NCBI GenBank assembly: GCA_030549335.1
Contig: CM060198.1
Coordinates: 37,023,853 to 37,087,852, forward strand
From: Pontederia crassipes
Taxonomy: Eukaryota > Streptophyta > Magnoliopsida > Commelinales > Pontederiaceae
Reading direction: 5' to 3'
Length of the DNA stretch: 64,000 bases
The notes under the pieces were generated by a model. That model worked only from the letters and a program-made list of their open reading frames with translations. It was not told the DNA's origin and searched no databases. The position numbers and the translations under genes are program-made. Positions 11,032 to 24,198 of this stretch are shown here, one piece after another. Position 1 is the stretch's first letter, and every line of letters begins with the position of its first letter.

Positions 11032-14000
11032 GATTAAAGTTTTAGAGTAAGGTTCAAAGCTCTAAGTTATAGATACTTATTACGACCTTTGGGTATCCTA
11101 AGAGGTGATAGATCCTTAGACCTATAACTCTATTGCAAACCAAAGTTGAACCATTACAATCAATGATAAAGCTCTTGGGGATTAGAGTCTTAGAGCAAGG
11201 TTCAAACCACTAACTTATAAATACGTATTACAACCTTTGAGTTTCCTAACAGGTGATAGATCTTGGGAACTTTAACTCTATTTCCCACCGAAGTTGAACC
11301 GTTACAATCAATGATAAAGCTCTTGGGGATTAGAGTCTTATAGTAAGGTTCAAAGCTCTTAGTTATAGATACCTATTACAACCTTTGCGTATCCTAAGAG
11401 GTGATGGATCCCTAGAACTTTAACGCTATTTCGAACCTAGGTTGAACCGTTACAATCAATGATAAAGCTCCTGGGGATTTAAGTCTTAGAGTAAGGTTCA
11501 AAGCTCTAAGTTATAGATACATATTAGAACCTTTGGGTATCCTTAGAGGTGATAGATCCTTATAACTTTAACTCCATTGTAAACCGAAGTTGAACCATTA
11601 CAATCAATGATAAAGCTCTTGGGATTAGAGTCTTAGAGCAAGGTTCAAACTACTAAATTATAAATACTTATTACAACCTTTCGATTTCCTAACAGGTGAT
11701 AGATCTTTAGAACTTTAACTCCATTCCCACTGAAGTTGAGCCGTTACAATCAATGATAAAGCTCTTGGGGATTAGAGTCTTAGAGTAAGGTTCAAACCAC
11801 TAAGTTATAGATACTTATTACAACCTTTGGGTATCCTAAGAGGTGCTGGATCCTTAGAAATTTTACTCTATTTCCAACCGAGGTTGAACCGTTACAATCA
11901 ATGATAAAGCTCTTGGGGATTAGAGTCTTAGAGTAAGGTTCAAAGCTCTAAGTTATAGATACTTATTACAACCTTTGGGTATTCTTAGAGGTGATAGAAC
12001 CTTAGAACATTAACTATATTTCCATCCGAAGTTGAACCGTTACAATCAATGATAAAGCTCTTGGGTATTAGAGCCTTAGAGTAAGGTCCAAACCACCAAG
12101 TTATAGATATTTATTATAACCATTGGGCATCCTAAGAGGTGATAGATGCTAAGAACTTCAAGTCTATTTCGAAGCAAAGTTGAACCGTTACAATCAATGA
12201 TAAAGCTCTTGGGGATTAGAGTCTTAGAGTAAGGTTCAAGCTCTAAGTTATAGTACAACCTTTGGGCATCTTAAGAGGTGAGAGATCCTCCATTTTCAAC
12301 TGAAGTTGAACCGTTGCAATCAATGATAAATCTCTTGGGGATTAGAGTCTTAGAGAACGGTCAAACCACTAAGATATTAATACTTATTACAACCTTTGGG
12401 TATCCTAAGAGTTGATAGATCCATAGAACTTTAACTCTATTTCCATCCGAAGTTGAACCGTTACAATCAATGATAAAGCTCTTGGGGATTAGAGTCTTAG
12501 AGTAAGTTTCAAGCTCTAAGTTATAGATACCTATTACAACCTTTGGGTATCGGAAGAGGTGACAGATGCATAGAACTTTAACTCCATTTTCAACCGAAGC
12601 TGAACCGTCGAAAATCAATGATAAAGCTCTTGGGGATTAGAATCTTAGAGTAAGGTTCAAACCACTAAGATATTGATACTTATTACAACCTTTGGGTATC
12701 CTAAGAGGTGATAGATCCTTAGAACTTTAACTATATTTCCAACCGAAGTTGAATCGATACAATCAATGATAAAGCTATTGAAGATTAGAGTCTTAGAGTA
12801 AGGTTCAAAGCTCTAAGTTATAGATACTTATTACAACCTTTGGGTATCCTAAGAGGTGATAAATCCTTAGAACTTTAACTCTATTTTATCTATAACAACC
12901 TTTGGGTATCCTAAAAGGTGATAAATCCTTAGAACTTTAACTCTACTTCCAATAGAAGTTGAACCGCAACAATCAATGTTAAAGCTCTTGGGTATTAGAG
13001 TCTTAGAGTAATGTTCAAACCACTAACTTATAGATACTTATTACGACCTTTGGGTATCCTAAGAGGTGATAGATCCATAGAACTTTAACTCTATTTCCAA
13101 CCGAAGTTGAACCGTTACAATCACTGATAAAGCTCTTGGTGATTTAAGTCTTAGAGTAAGGTTCATGCTCTAAATAATAAATACTTATTACAACCTTTGG
13201 GTATCCTACGAGGTGATAGATCCTTAGAACTTTAACTCTATTGCAAACCGAAGTTGAACCGTTACAATCAATGATAAAGCCCTTGGGGATTAGAGTCTTA
13301 GAGTAAGGTTCAAAGCACTAAGTAATAGATACTTATTACAACCTTTGGGTATCCTAAGAGGTGATAGATCCTTAGAACTTTAACTCTATTGCAAACCGAA
13401 GTTGAACCTTACAATCAATAATAAAGCTCTTGGGGATTGGAGTCTTAGAGTAAGGTTCAAAGCTCTAAGTTATAGATACTTATTACAACCTTTTGGTATC
13501 CTAAGAGGTGATCGATCCGTAGACCTTTAACTCTATTTTTAACAGAAATTGAACCGTTACAATCAATGATAAAGCTCTTGGGGATCAGAGTCTTAGAGTA
13601 AGGTTCAAACCACTAAGATATAGATAATTATTACAATCTTTGGGTTTCCTAAGAGGCGATAGATCGTTAGAACTTTTACTCTATTGCAAACCGAAGTTGA
13701 AGCATTACAATCAATGATAAACCTCTTTGGGATTAGAGACTTAGAGAAAGGTTCAAAGCTCTAAGTTATATATACTTGTTATAACCTTTGGGTATCCTAA
13801 GAGGTGATCGATCCTTAGAACTTTAACTCTATTTCCAACCGAAGTTGAACCGTTGCAATCAATGATAAAGCTCTTGGGGTTTAGGGTCTTAGAGAAAGTT
13901 CAAACCACTGAGATATTGATACTTATTACAACCTTTGGGTATCGTAAGAGGTGATAGATCCTTAGAACTTTAACTCTATTTCCAACCGAAGTTGAACCGT

Positions 14001-17000
14001 TACAATCAATGATAAAGTTCTAGGGGATTAGAGTCTTAGAGTAAGGTTCAAGCTCTAAGTTATAGGTACCTATTACAACCTTTGGGTATCCTAAGAGGTG
14101 ACAAATCCTTAGAACTTTAACTCTATTTTCAACCGAAGTTGAACCGTCGCAATCAATGATAAAGCTCTTGGGGATTAGAAACTTAGAGTAAGGTTCAAAC
14201 CACTAAGATATTGATACTTATTACAACCTTTACGTATCCTAAGAGGTGATAGATCGTTAGAACTTTAACTCTATTTCCAACCGAAGTTGAACCGATACAA
14301 TCAATGATAAAGTTGTTGGAGATTAGAGTCTTAGAGTAAGGTTCAAAGCTCTAAGTTAAAGATACTTATTATAACCTTTGGGTATCCTAAGAGGCGGTAG
14401 ATCCTTATAACTTTAACTCTATTGCAAACCGAAGTTGAACCGTTACAATCAATGATAAAGCTTTTGGGGATTAGAGTCTTAGAGTAAGGTTCAAACCACT
14501 AAGTTATGGATACTTATTACAACCTTTGGGTATCCGAAGAGGTGATAGATCATTAGAACTTTAACTCTATTTCCAACCGAAGTTGAACCATTAAAATCAA
14601 TGATAAAGTTCTTGGGGATTAGAGTCTTAGAGTAAGGTTCAAACCATTAAGTTATAGATACTTATTACAATCTTTGGGTATCCTAAGAGGTGATAGATCC
14701 TTAGAACTTTAACTCTATTTCCAACCGAAGTTGAACCGTTACAATCAATGATAAAGCTCATGGGGATTAGAGTCTTAGAGTAAGGTTCAAAGCTCTAAGT
14801 AATAGATACTTATTACAACCTTTGGGTATCCTAAGAGGCGATAGATCCTTAGAACTTTAACTCTATTGCAAACCGAAGTTGAACCGTTACAATCAATAAT
14901 AAAGCTCTTGGGGATTCTAGTCTTAGAGTAAGGTTCAAATCTTTAAGTTATAGATACTTATTACAACCTTTGGGTATCCTAAGAGGTGATAGATCCTTAG
15001 AACTTTAACTCTAGTTCCAAGCAAAGTTGAACCGTCACAATCAATGATAAAGCTCCGGGGGATTAGAGTCTTAGAGTAAGGTTCAAAGCTCTAAGTTATA
15101 GATAGTTATTACAACCATTTGGTATCCTAAGAGGTGATAGATCCTTAGAACTTTATCTCTATTTTCAACCGAAATTGAACCGTTATAATCAATGATAAAG
15201 CTCTTGAGGATCACAGTCTTAGAGTAAGGTTCAAACCACTAAGATATAGATAATTATTATAATCTTTGGGTTTCCTAAGAGGCGATAGATCCTTAGAACT
15301 TTAACTCTATTGCAAACCGAAGTTGAAGCATTACAATCAATGATAAAGCTCTCTGGGATTAGAGTCTTAGAGTAAGGTTCAAAGCTCTAAGTTATAGATA
15401 CTTATTACAATCTTTGAGTATCCTAAGAGGTGATAGATCTATTTCCATCCGAAGTTGAACCGTTACAATCAATGATAAAGCTCTTGGGCATTAGAGCCTT
15501 AGAGTAAGGTTCAAACCACTAAGTTATAGATACTTATTACAACCTTTGGGTATCCTAAGAGGTGATAGATCCTTAGAACTTTAACTCTATTTCCAACTGA
15601 AGTTGAACCGTTGCAATCAATGATAAATCTCTTGGGGATTAGAGTCTTAGAGAAAGGTTCAAACCACTGAGATATTGATACTTATTACAACCTTTGGGTA
15701 TCCTAAGACGTGATAGATCCTTAGGACTTTAACTCTATTTCCAACCGAAGTTGAACCGTTACAATCAATGATAAAGCTCTTGGGGATTAGAGTCTTAGAG
15801 TAAGGTTCAAGCTCTAAGTTATAGGTATCTATTACAAACTTTGGGTATCCTAAGAGGTGACAGATCCTTAGAACTTTAACTCTATTGTCAACCGAAGTTG
15901 AACCGTTGCAATCAATGATAAAGCATTTGGGGATTAGAGTCTTAGAGTAAGGTTCAAACCACTAAGTTATAGATACTTATTACTACCTTTGGGTATCCAA
16001 AGAGGTGATAGATCCTTAGAACTTTGACTCCATTTCCATCCGAAGTTGAACCGTTAGAATCAATCAGAAAGCTGTTAGGGATTAGAGTCTTAGAGTAAGG
16101 TTCGAGTTCTAAGTTATAGATACCTATTACAACCTTAGGGTATCCTAAGAGGTGACAGATCCTTAGAAATTTAACTCTATTTTCAATCGAAGTTGAACCG
16201 TCGAAATCAATGATAAGCTCTTGGGGATTAGAGTCTTAGATATTGATACTTATTACAACCTTTGGTTATCCCAAGAGGTGATAGATCCTAAGGACTTTAA
16301 CTCTATTTTCAACCGGAGTTGAACCGTTACAATCAATGATAAACTCTTGGGGATTAGAGTCTTAGAGTAATGTTCAAATCTCTAAGTTATATATACTTAT
16401 TACAACCTTTGGGTATCCTAAGAGGTGATAGATCGTTAGAACTTTAACTCTATTTCCAACCAAAGTTGAACCGATACAATCAATGATAAAGTTGTTGGAG
16501 ATTAGAGTCTTAGAGTAAGGTTCAAAGCTCTAAGTTATAGATACTTATTATAACCTTTGGGTATCCTAAGAGGTGGTAGATCCTTGTAACTTTAACTCTA
16601 TTGCAATCCGAAATTGAACCATTACAATCAATGATAAAGCTTTTGGGGATTAGAGTCTTAGAGTAAAGTTCAAACCACTAAGTTATAGATACTTATTACA
16701 ACCTTTGGGTATCCTAAGTATTTCCAATAGAAGTTGAACCGTTACAATCAATGATAAAGCTCTAGGGGATTAGAGTCTTATTACAACCTTTGGGTATCCT
16801 AGCATGTGATGGATCTTTAGAACTGTTACAATCAATGATAAAGCTCTTGGGGATTAGTGTCTTAGAGTAAGGTCCAAGCTGTAAGTTATAGATACCTATT
16901 ACAACCTTTGGGAATTCTAAGAGGTGACAGATCCTTAGAACTTTAAATCCATTTTCAACCGAAGTTGAACCGTTGCAATCAATGATAAAGCTCTAGGGGA

Positions 17001-20000
17001 TTAGAGTCTTAGACTAAGGTTCAAATCTTTAAGTTATAGATACTTATTACAACCTTTGGGTATCCTAAGAGGTGATAGATCCTTAGAACTTTAACTCTAG
17101 TTCCAAGCGAAGTTGAACCGTCACAATCAATGATAAAGCACCTGGGGATTAGAGTCTTAGAGTAAGGTTCAAAGCTCTAAGTTATAGATACTTATTACAA
17201 CCATTTGGTATCCTAAGAGGTGATAGATCCTTAGACCTTTAACTCTATTTTCAAGCGAAATTGAACCATTACAATCAATGATAAAGCTCTTGAGGATCAG
17301 AGTCTTAAAGTAAGGTTCAAACCACTAAGATATAGATAATTATTACAATCTTTGGGTTTCCTAAGAGGGGATAGATCCTTAGAACTTTAACTCTATTGCA
17401 AACCGAAGTTGAAGCATTACAATCAATGATAAAGTTCTTTGGGATTAGAGTCTTAGAGTGAGGTTCAAAGCTCTAAGTTATAGATACTTATTACAACCTT
17501 TGAGTATCCTAAGAGGTGATAGATCTATTTCCATCCGAAGTTGAACCGTTACAATCAATGATAAAGCTCTTGGGCATTAGAGCCTTAGAGTAAGGTTCAA
17601 ACCACTAAGTTATAGATACTTATTACAACCTTTGGGTATCCTAAGAGGTGATAGATACTTAGAACTTTAACTTTATTTCCAACCGAAGTTGAACCGTTGC
17701 AATCAATGACAAAGCTCTTGGGGATTAGAGTCTTAGAGAAAGGTTCAAACCACTGAGATATTGATACTTATTACAACCTTTGGGTATCCTAAGAGGTGAT
17801 AGATCCTTAGAACTTTAACTCTATTTCCATCCGAAGTTGAACCGTTAGAACCAATGATAAAGCTGTTAGGGATTAGAGTCTTAGAGTAAGGTTCAAGCTC
17901 TAAGTTATAGATACCTATTACAACCTTAGGGTTCCTAAGAGGTGACAGATCCTTAGAACTTTAACTCTATTTTCAACCGAAGTTGAACCGTCGCAATCAA
18001 TGATAAGCTCTTGGGGATTACAGTCTTAGATACTGATACTTATTACAACCTTTGGGTATCCTAAGAGGTGATAGATCCTTAGAACTTTGACTCTATTTCC
18101 AACCGAAGTTGAACCGTTACAATCAATGATAAAGCTGTTGGGTATTAGAGTCTTAGAGTAGGGTTCAAACCACTAAGTTATAGATACTTATTATAACCTT
18201 TGGGTATCCTAAGAGGTGATAGATCCTTAGAACTTTAACTCTATTTCCAATCGATGTTGAACTGTTACAATCAATGATAAAGCTCTTGGGGATTAGAGTC
18301 TTAGAGTATGGTTCAAAGCTGTAACTTATAGATACTTATTACAACCTATGGGTATCCTAAGGGGTGATAGATCCTTAGAACTTAACACTATTTCCAACTG
18401 AAGTTAAACCATTACAATCAATGATAAAGCTCTTGGTGATTTAAGTCTTAGAGTAAGGTTCAAGCTCTAAATAATAAATACTTATTACAACCCTTGGGTA
18501 TATTCAGAGGTGATAGATCCTTAGAAGTTTAACTCTGTTACAAACCGAAATTGAACCGTTGCAATCAACGATAAAGTTCTTGGGGATTAGAGTCTTAGAG
18601 TAAGGTTCAAAGCTCTAAGTAATAGATACTTATTTCAATCTTTGGGTATCCTAAGTGGTGATAGATCCTTAGAACTTAAACTCTATTGAAAACCGAAGTT
18701 CAACCGTTACAATCAGTAACAAAGCTCTTGGGGATTGGAGTCTTAGAGTATGGTTCAAATCTCTAAGTTATAGATACTTATTACAACCTTTGGGTATCCT
18801 AAGAGGTGATAGATCCTTTGAACTTTAACTCTATTTCCAACCGAAGTTCAACCATTACAATCAATGATAAAGCTCTTGGGCATTAGAGTCCTATTGTAAG
18901 GTTCAAGCTTTAAGTAATAGATACTTATTACAACCTTTGGGTATCCTAAGAGGTGATAGATCCTTTGAACTTTAACTCTATTTTCAACCGAAGTTGAACC
19001 GTTACAATCAATGATAAGTCTCTTGGGGATTAGAGTCTTAGAGTAAGGTTCAAAGCTCTAAGTTATAGATACTTATTACAACCTTTGGGTAACCTTAGAG
19101 GTGATAGATCCTTAGAACTTTAACTCTATTTCCAACCAAAGTTGAACAGTTACATTCAATGATAAAGCTCTTGGGGATTTAAGTCTTAGAGTAAGGTTCA
19201 AACCACTAAGTTGTAGATACTTATCACAACCTTTGGGTATCCTAAGAGGTGATAGATCCTTAGAACTTTAACTCTTTTTTCAGCCGAAGTTGAACTGTTA
19301 CAATCAATGATAAAGCTCTTGGGGATTAGAGTCTTAGAGTAAGGTTCAAGCTCTACGTTATAGATACCTATTACAACCTTTGGGTATCCTAAGAGGTGAC
19401 AGATCCTTAGGACTTTAAATCTATTTTCAACCGAAGTTGAACCGTTGCAATCAATGATAAAGCTCTTGGGGATTAGAGTCTTAGAGTAAGGTTCAAGCTC
19501 TAAGTTATAGATACCTATTACAACCTTTGGGTATCCTAAGAGGTGACAGATCGTTAGAACTTTAAATCCATTTTCAACCGAAGTTGAACCGTTGCAATCA
19601 ATGATAAAGCTCTAGGGGATTAGAGTCTTAGACTAAGGTTCAAACCACTAATATATTGATACTTATTACAACCTTTGGGTATCCTAAGAGGTGATAGATC
19701 CTTAGAACTTTGACTCTATTTCCAACCGAAGTTGAACCGTTACAATCAATGATAAAGCTCTTGGGGATTAGAGTCTTAGAGTAAGGTTCAAAGCTCTAAG
19801 TTATAGATACTTATTACAACCTTTGGGTATCCTAAGAGGTGATATATCCTTAGAACTTTAACTCTATTTTCAACCGAAGTTGAACCGTTACAATCAATGA
19901 TAAAGCTCTTCGAGATTAGAGTCTTAGAGTAAGGTTCAAACCACTAAGTTATAGATACTTATTACAACGTTTGGGCATCCTAAGTGGTGATCGATTCTTA

Positions 20001-20672
20001 GAACTTTAACTCTATTTCCAACCGAAGTTGAACCGTTACAATCAATGATAAAACTCTTGGGGAATAGAGTCTTAGAGTAAGGTTCAAATCTCTAAGTTAT
20101 AGATACTTATTACAACCTTTGGGTATTATAAGAGATTCTAAGAGGTGATAGATCCTTAGAACTTTAACTCTATTTCCAACCGAAGTTGAACCGTTACAAT
20201 CAATGATAAAGCTCTTGGGGATTAGAGTCTTAGAGTAAGGTTCAAACCACTAAGTTATAGATACTTATTACAACCTTTGAGTATCCTAAGAGGTGATAGA
20301 TCCTTAGAACTTTAACTCTATTTCTAACCGAAGTTGAACCGTTACAATCAATGATAAAGCTCTTGGGGATTGGAGTCTTAGAGTAAGGTTCAAACCACTA
20401 AGTTATAGATACTTATTACAACGTTTGGATATCCTAAGAGGTGATAGATCCTTAGAACTTTAATTCTATTTCCAACCGAAGTTGAACCGTTACAATCAAT
20501 GATAAAGCTCGTCGTGATTAGAGACTTATAGTAAGTTTCAAACCAATAAGTTATAGATACTTATTACAACGTTTAGGTATCCTTAGAGGTGATCGATCCT
20601 TAGAACTTTAACTCTATTTCCAACCGAAATTGAACCGTTACAATCAATGATAAAACTCTTGGGGAATAGAGT
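11032..20672 (+). repeat. 148-bp satellite array, second block (forward)
   Basis: About 65 monomers in the same orientation and phase as the left block, between the solo LTR and the longer element. Many monomers are variant or shortened: deletions near 12255, 12885, 15436, 16240, 16720 and 16780. A distinctive variant with GATATAGATAATTATTA and GGGTTTCCTAAGAGG recurs near 13617, 15243 and 17329. The block ends GGGGAATAGAGT, where the element's LTR begins, again within a monomer. No unique sequence or gene is visible. Confidence 0.97.
15013..18040 (+). repeat. Higher-order duplication in the second satellite block
   Basis: Rare variants in about 15013-16250 recur in about 17099-18040. AGTTCCAAGC is at 15013 and 17099, the GATATAG variant at 15243 and 17329, and a monomer with AGATCTATTT (missing about 16 bp) at 15435 and 17521, all at an offset of 2086. 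The CCGTTAGAA variant (16051/17842) and the shortened GATAAGCTC monomer (16211/18001) are offset by about 1790, so the second copy has about two monomers fewer. Confidence 0.85.
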
Positions 20673-21714
20673 TGATCACTTGCTGATCACTATATGACTT
20701 TAACCCATTTTAGATGCAATTCATACATATCGAGTCCCACTTTTGCCTATTTTTAGGCCAATTATACTTGGAATGAAAATATTGTGATAACTAGTTGATA
20801 TTCCTCATTTCATACTTAATTCCATGTGCATAGAGGTTCTGAAATGCCATAATCCATTAATATTTAAATTCTATGCCAAGTTATCATTTTGAGGACAAGT
20901 TATCATTCCTAAGTGCCAAGTTATCATTATTTTGAATGAACTTATTTTCAATGGTTTTCTTGCCCTAAATCCATCATTATCATGTATAAATCATATTTGG
21001 ATAGTTACATCTCAACTTGTGCAAAGTTTTAGGTCCATTTGAACAAGTTATCATTTTTCAAGTGCCAAGTTATCGTTAAAGGGCAATTCTGTCATTTCGA
21101 CGTGCAAAACCATTAATTCTGCACAAGGACCTTAAGCAATCATCTTATTATTGTTCTAACTCATTGCTGGTCAAATTTCGTCACATTTGGATAATCAAAA
21201 CTCAAGTTATCACAAGTTATCGTTTTTAAGTCATATAAGTTATCGTTTTTGGGGCACTCAAGTTGTCACTCCTTAGGAATCTCATTCATATTTGATTTCT
21301 GACCACACTGACTTGTCACTCTAATCAATTTGATGCCTGAAATGCTTTGAACCACCCATATTAGGACATTTTCCAAGATTTCCATGAAGTTATCATTCCG
21401 GGCCCTTGAATTCATTCATATCGATATAAGTTTTCATTCCTGCACAACACATAATCCCATCTGATATTTGAACTAGTTACCAGCATTATCCTAATCTTTA
21501 TTTGTCAAAATATCATTCAAAGGCTTTGATGCTTACTGTTTGGGTTTTGTAGCAGGGAGAAAAGGTGGCCAAAAAGTGGAAAAAGGTGGGGGACCACTAA
21601 ATTCCTGCACCAAAAGCTGTCTGCAGCAGTGCAGATTCTTCCAGGCAGTGGACATGTGGCTTAATCAGGAGGATTAGAACATTCAGATGCTGATCAAGGG
21701 GTGGAAAGGAGTGA

Positions 21715-21722
21715 TATAAAAG
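21715..21722 (+). promoter_or_regulatory. LTR TATA box (5' LTR)
   Basis: TATAAAAG followed by CTGG, at the place corresponding to 9461-9468 of the solo LTR. It is the likely core promoter for the gag-pol transcript. Its survival in both diverged LTRs is the main support. Confidence 0.6.
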
Positions 21723-21780
21723 CTGGATTTTTCTGGAGGAAAGGGAGGCTGGTCATTCAAGGTTTTGAGCAAGGAAGGAG

Positions 21781-21812
21781 GCTGCTGCTGCTGGATTTTG
21801 CTGCTGCTGGCC
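21781..21812 (+). repeat. GCT-rich tract in the 5' LTR
   Basis: Two short GCT/CTG runs separated by GGATTTT, about 60 bp downstream of the TATA box. It is the counterpart of the longer tract at 9528-9570. Confidence 0.75.
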
Positions 21813-22069
21813 GAGAAGCTTCAAAGAACCATGATTTGTATCGATTTCTTATCCCATTTGATGTCAAATCTTGTCAATATGAGAAGCTAAACTCCATTTC
21901 TTCTAGGATAGGATAGTAGTTTATATTAGTTTTGGATGGATATGGACTATTTTATAATTCCTGCACTGAATCATTTGCTAATTTCAGATTTCAGAATTAT
22001 TTAGAGTTAGTTCTTGCCATTGTTGGATCCTATTATAATTTATAGCTGAGAAGTTATCATTTGATCTAT

Positions 22070-23345
22070 CCCTAGTTCAGAAATGGAGTAGAAATCAATG
22101 TCAACTTCTGAATTCCAATTTAATTGAAGTTCTGATTTCTGAAATTTAGATTTTCTGGTTTCTGTTTTTCTGAATTTCCTGGACCTGAACTCCTGAACCT
22201 TTGAATCTGTTTGCCATTGTGGATCTGATTAATAGAGCAACTGGAAGGTTGATATTGTCCCAAATCTTGATCAGAAATGAATCAAGATGTTTGGCATTCT
22301 TTATGATTCAAATATGTTCATTGTTCCTAATCTGATTTTAAAAACTGAATTCTGATTTCCTAATTCTTGAATTTTCTAATTTCTGTGGATATCAGAATCT
22401 GTTCTTCATTTCTAATCTGGTTAATTGAGTCATTGGAATGTTGTTCCTATCTTATTCAGGAATTAATCAAGATTATTTGGACAATCATTTGACTCAAACC
22501 AAATTTTTCCACTGATTTCTGAATGAAAACCAGAATGCTGATTTTTTTGATTTCTCATTGGAATCTGTTTTTACCAATTGAGTTCCCTGAATTATTCCAA
22601 TCACTGATAAGTGAACTTTAGGGATGTCTTGTAGTACAGAGATGGGTCAAGAATCAGTTGGTAAGTTAGATTTCCATTGATTTAAAATTCTGATTTCTAA
22701 AATACTGATTTCATGGTTTTTGGTTTCCTGAATTCCAAAATCTAATTTCCTGGGCTTTTGGATCTGATTGTCATCAAGGATTGGATCAATTGAATAGCTG
22801 AGAAGCTAACATTTGTCCTGATCTTGTTCAGAAATGAATCAAGATGTTTGACAATTTAGGATTCAAATCTGATTTTTCCAAAATCTGATTTCCGAGTTTT
22901 GATTCTAAATTCTATTTTCTGATTGTTTGGAATCTGATTTGCCAATTGTTAATCCCTATTTTATTCAACTCACTGAGAGGTGTACTCTAGGAATCTCTTG
23001 CAGTCAGAGATGGGTCAAGAGGCATTTGGCAAGCCTGAATTCCATCAATCTACATTGCTGATTTCCCAAATTGCAGATTTTTGTTTTCTAATTTCATTTG
23101 AATTCTGATTTCCATTGTTAAGCCTCATTTTAATCCACTACTGAGAGGTATTTTAAGGCCATTCTTGAGAGTCAGAGATGACCCAAGGAACATTGGATAA
23201 TCAATGAATTTCCCATTAAAGTTTGAATGTCTTTTAACCCCAATCAAATAGAACTTTGTGTGAATTTCACTCTTCCTTGCAACCGAGAGGTTGATTTTGA
23301 ATCTCCCTTGAATTCAGAGATGAATCATGGAACACAAGTACTATT
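22070..23345 (+). repeat. Degenerate ~180-bp tandem units inside the 5' LTR (about 8)
   Basis: Cores resembling CAGAGATGGGTCAAGA appear near 22076, 22269, 22452, 22638, 22828, 23004, 23174 and 23322, mostly 150-190 bp apart. Each is followed by TTTGGCA- or ACATTGG-like bases and a T-rich stretch of GATTTCTGAATT words. The solo LTR has about four such cores; four extra units of about 180 bp would account for the 727-bp length difference. Confidence 0.75.
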
Positions 23346-24016
23346 ATTGGGTATATTTTATCCTGGTTTGGTTGATTGGAATGATTTCATCTTTTTATGA
23401 TTGCAATTGCAAATTATCTTTCCAACTTCCTTGAATTGCAAAAATCAGCATTGAACTTTCTTTTGAGCCCAATGATGACTTGATTTTCAGTGAGGACCCT
23501 CTTTTGATTCAACCTAGCTAACAACTATATAATCATATATTGCTTAGTTAGAGGCTAATTGAGCTGTGGGAACAGCCATTTTCAAGTTGAATCAAAAGTT
23601 GGACATTTAATGATAACTTGTTCCATTCCATCCTTAATTAATTTAGATGAACCCCAAATCCTAAAAGAACCTTCCTCATAGATAGTTAAACCTTTTTAGA
23701 CTTCAATTTAGCATTTATAATTTTGTTTTGCAAGAATTTCCAAAACCCAAAAACCAATTATCATTTCACTTTCCATAAAAAATATGTTTTCACTATTCAT
23801 TAAAAATCTGTTTTTAGCCACTTAAGTAGAACTAATCTAGATTGTTTTAGGGTGTATTAGACTTCAAATTCTTGTGGATACGACAACCTGAGTCTACTAT
23901 AACTTACATGTGCACTTGCAGCTAGTGAGTTGGGAGACCAAAAAAATGAAAAATTGACCTTTTCTTTAATTTCAGCAAGTTATCACTAGAAAACCCAAAT
24001 ATCACTATCAAGTTTT

Positions 24017-24035
24017 TGGCGCCGTTGCCGGGGAT
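24017..24035 (+). other. Primer-binding site, complementary to tRNA-Asp
   Basis: TGGCGCCGTTGCCGGGGAT is complementary to the 3' end of plant tRNA-Asp(GUC), including its CCA tail, over 19 bases as I recall that tRNA. It begins six bases after the LTR end. Minus-strand DNA synthesis would start here. A tRNA-Asp primer is typical of Athila and related plant Ty3/gypsy elements. Confidence 0.92.
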
Positions 24036-24198
24036 TTGAGGTCAATTGGGCCAACTTAGATAGTTTAGATTAGTTTTAGATTAGTTTTTAGTTCATTTGT
24101 TAGGCTAATTTTCAGTTTTTGCAAGTTATCATTTTTAACTTTTCACTTTTGTCTAGTTTTCATTTCTTTCTTGAATTTGATACTTCTGAATTGAATTT

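Larger units (their letters stand above)
20673..24010 (+). repeat. 5' LTR of the Athila-like element
   Basis: 3338 bp, from TGATCACTTG to CACTATCA, with a short terminal inverted repeat TGAT/ATCA. Six bases separate its end from the primer-binding site, as expected for a 5' LTR. It matches the solo LTR at 8421-11031 throughout but is 727 bp longer, mainly from extra ~180-bp internal units. The first third is rich in AAGTTATCATT-like words (for example near 20880 and 20898). A TATA box and GCT tract follow at 21715 and 21781. Confidence 0.93.

Noticed and set aside
12076..12618. Two minus-strand ORFs of 60 and 85 codons
   Set aside because: Chance open frames in satellite monomers; 148 is not a multiple of three, so frames break from copy to copy.
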